Made by a program: the position numbers and the translations under genes
Part shown: positions 57,331 to 64,000 of the stretch, one piece after another
Position numbering within the stretch: position 1 is the first letter of the stretch
Layout of the letters: each line of letters starts with the position of its first letter
The notes under the pieces: generated by a model
Seen by the model: only the letters and a program-made list of their open reading frames with translations
The model's database searches: none
Told to the model about the DNA's origin: nothing
Assembly: GCA_021234155.1 (NCBI GenBank)
Contig: JAJEKV010000105.1
Coordinates: 1,646,494 to 1,710,493, forward strand
Direction: 5' to 3'
From: Isoetes taiwanensis
Lineage: Eukaryota > Streptophyta > Lycopodiopsida > Isoetales > Isoetaceae
Length of the DNA: 64,000 nucleotides

Positions 57331-58570
57331 AGGGGCAATTTGACATTAGAAAATGGCATTCAGACTCTAGCTTCCTTTGACATTCACCTAGGGGTTTAAT
57401 TGTTCGTACATGTTAACTATAACACGTGAAGTTTAAGTTGCTAATTAATGAGGGGTTTTAGTCGAAAGATTTCTGATCCTGAACCTTGTTCTAAACTGGC
57501 ACCAAGTCGACAATACTATTTTATGGTGGGGGGCATTTTGGCAAATATATAAAATACAGGGGTATTTTAAAAATTATAGGTAAATACAAGGGCATTAGGC
57601 TAGACTAGATGTAACGGCCGATTAAATCAGGCATCCAACTCGGAGATGTCTTTCTATTCTAATTTATTTCTCCCGCTTTAATTTGGTTTTGATCATTATT
57701 TCTCCCGCTCATTTTTTTTTTTGTGCCCTTTACAGAGGTTCGGACGCCATAGCCATGGCGCCCAAGCTTTTCTGGCCTTGACCAGAAGCTCTGATCTGAT
57801 GGAAGCGTCTACGCAGCCAGCCCTGCATGGCAAAAGATAAACTGCTCTGACTGGCTATTCCGGCCTTTTCCAAGAAACAACGATGGAGTTGCAAATCCTT
57901 GGGGATTCATGGTAGCTTTTCAACATCTTAAGGTTTTTCTGTTAGGGCCATTTATGGTCTTTTTTACTGGTGATTTTTAATAGATTCACAGCTCTATTTG
58001 GTATGCAGGAGTCGTTGGAAATCTACAGCTATGAGGAATGGCTCTTTAAGCTAGGTAACACATATAAACTGTTATGTTCCGGCTTAGCTCCATTTTTTAC
58101 ACAGGTGAATGAAGGTTTTCCATTTTTTACACAGGCGATGGAGGTTTTCCTTTGGCAAATCTTAGCAGACTCTGACATTTACTTCCTTCATCCCAAGGTA
58201 GGAAATAAACCCGTGATCTTTTGTTGTTTTTTAAATATTCTGACCCCGCTTACATTCTGTTTCTTTTGCGAGATTTGTTGAAGCAGTTTCGTTGAACTAT
58301 ACAATATGGTGCAATTTTTATCTTTTCTAAGATGCTCAAGATAAATTGTTTACAAGCCACGCTTCAATACATATGAAGTGCTCTTGTATTTAAGTTCTAG
58401 ATTGCTTAAAATATTAAGGCACTAGAAGCATTTAGGTTTTTGAAGTCGTGAGAGAAATATTTTAAATAATATAAGTTTGGTTCAAAATACAAACCAAGTT
58501 CAAAAGGCAAATAATCCACTTAGTTTGCTCAATGCTCAACATGAGTCATCCAGTTGATCTCATATAGAAT
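57331..58570. other. Transposon interior, no gene recognised
   Basis: A tandem of about 33 bp (CATTTTTTACACAGG, then GATGGAGGTTTTCC or AATGAAGGTTTTCC) lies near 58090-58150. An ORF of about 100 codons spans this block (57970-58281) but has no known domain. Confidence 0.35.
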
Positions 58571-59500
58571 TTAGGAAGGAAGGAAGGAAGGAAGTATATT
58601 TTTACGTCGCACCACAAAGGCAGCGTCACGAAGGACATGCGACCACAAGTACAAAGAAAACAAAAATACATTGCATGGGCCGAAGCCCGTGAGCACCATG
58701 GCCCGGATTAAAAAACCCCACTGGGGAAAAACCGTTGCCATGATGACCACAGATTCAAAAAGCTATGCTGCTGCAAAAAGCAACAAGCATACCTCCAACA
58801 AACAGAACTTCAACAAACGCCCCCGAACCGTAACCTCTTCACAGCTAGGTGCCGAAGTAATCGTGCGGACTCATGCACGCGCTTAAACCTCCATCCTCTC
58901 ACCAAAACCAGTGGCAAATAGATGTCGATGCGCAGATCCCCGTGCCGCACCCCCCGGAGTAACTCGATCAAACCACTAGACCATAAGAGCTGCTTAAAAT
59001 GTAGAGTCCCAAAACCCCCATAGCAACGATTCTGCAGAAGGCGGTGGACCAGGAGGGGGGGCACCGGCTGAAAACCAACGCGATCCAATAAGCCCAAGCG
59101 CCTTTAAGTCCAGCGCCGGGGAAAGGCGGCGCCAGGGGAAAACGCCAGAGAAGTCGCCGGAGGAGGTGCATCCTCCAGCCCCCGCGCCAAGGCGCCAAAG
59201 ACTTCGCCCATCGTGGTGCTCCAGCCACAAGCATGCTCGCTAGCGCCTCGCCAGCATGCACCGGGTGCTCGCAGGCACCGAGGTCCGCCTCGACGCCATC
59301 CATCATCGTGGCCTAGGGCGCCATCCATCACCGGGGAGAGGCTCAGGCAGGCGCCCAGGCACCCTCAGGCGCTGAAGCAATCCGTTGATGCTGCCACAAC
59401 CCCAAAGCAATCCGTTCAGGCTGCCAAGAAAACCCCCAATCCGGTCATGCTGCAACCCCGCCCCACTAAAATGCTTATAACTCGCGAAATATTAGGATAA
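58571..59500. other. (GGAA)n tract and GC-rich segment with possible LINE 3' end
   Basis: GGAAGGAAGGAAGGAAGGAA at about 58575 is followed by AATACATTGCATGGGCCGAA. Read on the minus strand this could be a LINE 3' end; that is uncertain. 58690-59460 is unusually C/G-rich for the window, with repeated GCAATCCGTTGATGCTGCCA-like pieces. Overlapping frames on both strands show no conserved domain. Confidence 0.35.
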
Positions 59501-60990
59501 CATATGCAAGAACAAATCTCTTCCAACATGAATTCTCCTTAGATTATTATTGTTTCATCATTCAAAAATTTGATATTGAAACCATTAAAAAAATATTTAC
59601 TGTAGCATTGGTAATGGCTGACTTGCCTTGAGCATTTACCAACCTTTTATTCACAGCAAATCGGCATGACCCTCTTCCAGATGAATCAGAAATCGACTTA
59701 GAAAAACTACAACTATACATCTTGGTTTTAATTTACACAGGTCCGGTGGTTTTGCTAGCTTGGCTCCAAAAGATTGGATCGAATCTTTTCTGTGCTAGAT
59801 AAAATGCTTAAGAAAACAACTTCATATGTTTGTACTCTCTACAAACCATTCGTACATTGAAACAAGTTCCCTAGGTTATTTTTGTCTGCTCTTCTATATA
59901 CAGAACAAGTTTAACCATTGATTTTCCAAAGTTAGATAATTGTTCCCTAGGTTATTTTTGTTCCGCTTTTTCTATATACGTAACAAGTTTAACTTGTTCA
60001 CGTAACTTTCTCGGTCCCCCGTTTTTATTTTTTCAACTAGCAATTATTATCTAACTATATATTTCAGCCCAATTTGCAAAGGGTTTTTTAAGTTGTCTAA
60101 TTTGCAAAGTTACAAAATGTTCATGTTGATTGCTCTTGAATTGTAGATGACTAACCAAATTCGAAACATTTTACTTTCTCTAGTATGGTCTAAGCATTCT
60201 ACATCATGTTTATGGATCCAATTAAAAACCAAAAGTTGGTGCTAAGTAGCTTGGTACAAAGTGCTTATGAAACATGCACAACTAAAACGTGCATTAAAAA
60301 CTCTATTTTGTTCAGAATACAAGGACAACTAGATATTAGATTGCCTCATAATTGTAGGGAAGTCTAGAAAATGTCTAGCTTCAGGTAAGAGCTCATGGGA
60401 TACTAGCTGCAACATATACAGGATCAAGTTGTCTAAAATGCAAGGCACATTATCTTGTTATCTTGTTGGCTTCAAAATACTCACCGCCATGCTTCAATGA
60501 TGAGATACAAACTCTATATGCGCTTTGAGATAATGGATTGCTCTTTATATTAAACTAGAACTTGAATTTTCACAATTATTAGGCAAGATATATTTGCGCA
60601 AACATGCTTATCTAGTATGCCTAGCCAATCATAGGCGGATTAACCGAGTATTAGCAACTCTACACCCGCTACAAAACTATGGTGCCAAGGCGATGGGCGA
60701 GAATGATCGCTTCGCCGGTTTAGGCCGATCCATCGTATTATTGCAACCTGCATTCTAACCCAGAGCGAGGGCTTGCCCTGATGGGCAACCCAAAGATATT
60801 CGGACAATTCTTCCTATGAATATCAAAAAGAAAAGAAAACATATTGGAACATTGGGTTAACCAATAAAAACAAAAAAATGGAACTAATGCCTGCCAGAAA
60901 CAATCTATTTTGAACGGTTCAGATTAGTTAATTCATTGACGGTTCAGATTGATCCAGCTCATCGATCCACAAACAAAGCTGCGGGCGGGA
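59501..60990. other. AT-rich transposon interior, no gene recognised
   Basis: A duplicated segment (GTTCCCTAGGTTATTTTTGT) lies at about 59868 and 59940. Nothing else could be supported. Confidence 0.35.
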
Positions 60991-60999
60991 TTTAGGCTA

Positions 61000-61180
61000 T
61001 TTCATTTGAATCCGTTACAATCTGCTTCCGCTTCATTCGCTTGCAAGATATGCCCTGGTTTTTGCAGATTTGGCCTCATCTTGATGCATATTCTATTTCA
61101 ATCCATTGCAATCTGTTTCCGCTTCATCCGCTTGCAAGATATGCCCTGGTTTTTGCAGATCCGGCCTCAATCTTTATGCA
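61000..61180. repeat. Tandem duplication of about 90 bp
   Basis: Both units carry GCTTGCAAGATATGCCCTGG and TTTTTGCAGAT-CGGCCTCA-type sequence, with several differences. No gene is recognised from 61181 to 62200. Confidence 0.75.
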
Positions 61181-62213
61181 ACAATGGCCCTGGCAGATCC
61201 GTCGCTGAGCTAAGGTCATGGGCTTTGTCTGGTAATCTTTTTTTAGTTTTCATTTTCTACAAGGGTTTCCGACATGAAAGTTGAGTGCAAGAATGCTGAG
61301 AGTTGCTAACGCCCCTGTTATCTTCCTTCTAACTGTGATTTTCCCATTCCAGAATAGATTCCAGAGCTAAATATGGAGATGGAGTGGGTACAACCATCTC
61401 AGATGGCAGAGGGCATGTCGGCATGCGCCCGAAAAGCATGTTACGGGATGCCGCGACGGACTCGGATAAGCGGACACTGTTTTTTCTTCGCCCGCACCCT
61501 CGCTTTCTTTGAAGTATATCTCATCTATTGTTCCCATGCGAGAATCATTAGGAAGCTTAGCCAAAATGCCGAAAGGAATTCAAGATAGCCGAATGCTATC
61601 TTATCGAGAAGGCAAAGTCTATTCCTCCGAACCTTCTCTGTAAACCACTTCTAATTCCTGATCAGGGATATTTATGCACAGATATGTGGGAAAGAAATCC
61701 TTGCAAATACAACAGCGGAAGATGACTCTTAAGGCAACTATGACGACGCAAGACACCTCGTTATGGCGTGCTCATAAGGTAAACAAGCAGCCCCATTCCC
61801 TTTTCAGCTTAGATTTTTCTTTATAAACCCTTAACCTTGATTTCACATGCAGCTGGTTGGAGAATGGCTTCACGAAATCATTCCGAAAAGTTCCCTTGCA
61901 GAGTTATGCTCAATACATTAAGATCTATGAAGTCCGGGACTTGCAGCAAAGGTATATTTATGCTTCTTAGCCTTGTTGTATCTTCTGTTAAACACACTGT
62001 TTTGAGGCAGAATCGGGGCTTTCAAATATGGCTACTCCAAGAAGACATTTCTATCTGAATTCGTTTTGATAACTTACAAGTGCAAGGTTGGTCTTTCTAT
62101 AAGATGTTTTTATCTGAATTTGTTTTGTAAGTATTTCTGAAAATAAATTTATCATTGTTTATGAGTTCTGGAAATGGTTGGGGTTCAAATCCCCTTGCTC
62201 CCTGAAAGCATAC

Positions 62214-62271
62214 ATATTGACATGGACGTAATAAGTACAACAATATTGACATGGACGTAATAAGTACAACA
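62214..62271. repeat. 29-bp perfect tandem, two copies
   Basis: ATATTGACATGGACGTAATA, continued by AGTACAACA, appears twice in a row. Confidence 0.9.
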
Positions 62272-62299
62272 ATACATAAAAGAAACCATCCACATTCTT

Positions 62300-62970
62300 T
62301 AATATTTTGTTAAATACTCTTGAAATGCTTTAAACAACAAAACATTACTCCTTAATAGATTTTAGTTAAATAAAGTTGCAATGGTTTAAACAACAGTGCT
62401 ACTGGTTGTTGAAATGATTTAAACAACAAAGTGTTACTGGTTATCATCACTGGTTTATAAATGATAACCATGAAGATAAGGCATAACCAAACCATGCACA
62501 TTTGGAATAAACTATTACTAATAGTAATAGTAATTTGAATCTAACACATTGCGAACCATATGCATTTACCATGACAATTAGCTATGCTAGTTTACCACAA
62601 TAACCAACCACACTATAGAATCACATGAATAGAGCAGCATATTAAACCACATCCACACCACACTATAGAATCACATGAATACAGCATATTAAACCACATC
62701 CACACCATCGTGTTATACCATAGGGACTAACCATACCCTTAAAACACTATAATATACCACATAAATTTACCAACATGCTATACCACTTTGACAAACTCTA
62801 CAAAGAAGCCATTAGCAATTACCATACCATAACACCACCCTAACAAACCTTACAAAAGAACCCATTGGTTTAGCCTCATATGGTTTTTAATGATATCAAC
62901 CCACAAACATGTATTGGTTTTGGTAAAATGGTTTTCTAGTCACAACCATGGGAAAAACCATGTAGTGTTT
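62300..62970. repeat. Right subterminal repeat region of the CACTA-like element
   Basis: It has many AAACCA and ACCATA motifs and TTTAAACAACA repeats. A 50-bp tandem (CCACACTATAGAATCACATG) is at 62608 and 62658. It mirrors TGGTTT motifs at the left end. Such repeats are transposase-binding platforms in known CACTA elements. Confidence 0.6.
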
Positions 62971-62992
62971 TAATTTTGGGTGCCTTGTGATA

Positions 62993-64000
62993 CCGATGAG
63001 TTTATGCGCTTAAGGCTATATGTGCCGGGAATGAATGAAAAAAGGGCGGTTGAGGGATATATCGAGGGATTGGCACCATCGATCAAAAGAATGGTGAAGG
63101 CCACAGATCCAAAGTCTGTTGCGGAGGCCGAGGCTAAGGCATTAAGCCTCGAGGAGGACACTCCAAAGAATCAGTATCAGCGTCCCGCTCCTTATGCTCA
63201 GCCTCGCCCTTATACACCGTACAAGCCTCGTTCCCCAAGTCCTGGGCCCCCTCAGCAAAATTCATATGGGCGGCAGAATAAGAAGGTTACCTTCAATGTG
63301 CCGGATAAGCCGAATAACATTGGTAGTTCAGTTCGAGAGCTCTTACAGTCTATTCCCAGAGAGGCTCGTGAACAGCTCCGTAAAGATAAGGCATGTTTCA
63401 GGTGTATGAGCCCCGGACACATGATGCAGAACTGTCCCTATGTGACACAAACCGCTCAATTGGCAATGGCAGAAGTCGATTGGGAAAATCCGAATTCTCC
63501 TCCACCTGCTGACGAAGATGTCCACGATTATATACACGGTGCGTCTCACATTTTTGCAGCTATTGAAACCGGCAATGCTGATAGTCGGCCTGTCGTTATT
63601 TCTGCTATAGGCCAGGTAGACAGTAAGCCCTTTATTATTCTTATGGATACGGGTAGTACCCATAATTTTGCTTCTCCCAGAATGGCCCAAGTTTTGAAAC
63701 TTGAGACCTTAAGATCAAGACCGCGACCTGTTACCTTGGCCAGTGGGAAGGTCCGACATACAAATGGCCGTGATATTAACCTCAATATGCAGTTGCCAGG
63801 TGCACCAGTTGCGTTAGGTGTGGAACTAATGGACATCGGCAAATATGATCTTATCGTCGGGATGGAGTTTCTGGCATCTGCTAAAGCCAATATAGACTGC
63901 GAGAAGTGGGAAGTGACCTTCAATGCAGCCAATGGAGCCCGAGTTACTGTTAAAGGTGATCCATTGAACGCAATCATGCAGTCCATGCCTATCAAGCAGT
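62993..64000 (+). CDS. gag-pol: gag 3' part and protease of the gypsy element (runs off window)
   Basis: The frame is open from the transposon border to the window end. Seen in order: capsid C-terminus (EFMRLRLYVPGMNEKRAVEG, YIEGLAPSIKRMV), a Pro/Gln-rich linker, one CCHC zinc knuckle CFRCMSPGHMMQNC (63393-63435), which binds element RNA, then an aspartic protease with DTGST (63646-63660) and the later hydrophobic IVGMEF stretch. Gag and protease appear to be one frame, as in many plant gypsy elements. RT and integrase should follow beyond 64000. The integrity of this part suggests the element was active in the recent past. Confidence 0.9.

Larger units (their letters stand above)
56080..62989. 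mobile_element. CACTA-like DNA transposon (6.9 kb) inside gag
   Basis: ATA is duplicated at 56077-56079 and 62990-62992. The ends are inverted: CACAAGGCATCCTAA at 56080 and, on the other strand at 62989, CACAAGGCACCCAAA. Subterminal DNA is dense in TGGTTT-type motifs on the left (56185-56560) and AAACCA-type motifs on the right (62300-62960). A 3-bp duplication, short TIRs and subterminal repeats fit the CACTA superfamily, though the terminus is CACAA rather than CACTA. The gag frame on both sides is in register once the insert and one ATA are discounted. No transposase is recognised, so it is non-autonomous or eroded. Confidence 0.8.

Noticed and set aside
58810-59331. GC-rich overlapping minus-strand ORFs
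   Set aside because: Three frames are open at once because of composition. No motif favours any of them.

Overview
The window looks like repeat-rich nuclear DNA of a land plant. Four kinds of evidence point that way: LTR retrotransposons primed by initiator-Met tRNA (TGGTATCAGAGC just after the LTR), L1-type LINEs with a zf-RVT region, host fragments resembling plant SPT5, plant E(z) and ABCB proteins, and GT-AG introns. I cannot place the species. I see no intact ordinary host gene and no rRNA, tRNA or CRISPR; almost everything is nested mobile DNA.

Layout. 1-313: broken Ty3/gypsy integrase. 314-5031: element with 2.6-kb LTRs and only 329 bp between them. 5032-8565: older decayed gypsy LTR sequence. 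8680-17395: related element with three LTRs and two short internal segments, flanked as a unit by one 5-bp target duplication (ATCAC). 17396-24642: T-rich repeat-derived DNA with hairpin motifs and a foldback MITE. 24643-26655: TA-bounded element with a GAATCT array. 26656-31000: possible host-derived stretch with a truncated SPT5-like gene (minus strand). 31000-36425: microsatellites, T-rich repeats and an E(z) SET fragment. 36426-38030: inverted repeat of about 1.6 kb with a 16-nt loop. 38207-43659: two 5'-truncated LINEs and another TA-bounded element. 46615-47335: ABCB pseudogene. 48136-50177: a second GAATCT element.

50178-64000 holds a gypsy element that runs off the window. Its order is 5' LTR, primer site, ORF1, ORF2, gag, protease. 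ORF1 ends in an unmistakable histone H3 (tail end plus whole histone fold). ORF2 has an H2B-like stretch near its N-terminus and an H2A-like stretch at its C-terminus; both are weaker calls made by eye. If they hold, the element carries histones in H2B-H2A and possibly H4-H3 doublet order, ahead of gag. Its gag is split by a 6.9-kb CACTA-like transposon (56080-62989) with a 3-bp target duplication; ignoring the insertion and one duplicate leaves the gag frame continuous.

Many frame breaks here, and most differences between near-identical LTR copies, sit at CAG, CTG or CCGG. That suggests either consensus errors at CHG-methylated sites or damage focused there, so 'broken' status should be read cautiously.
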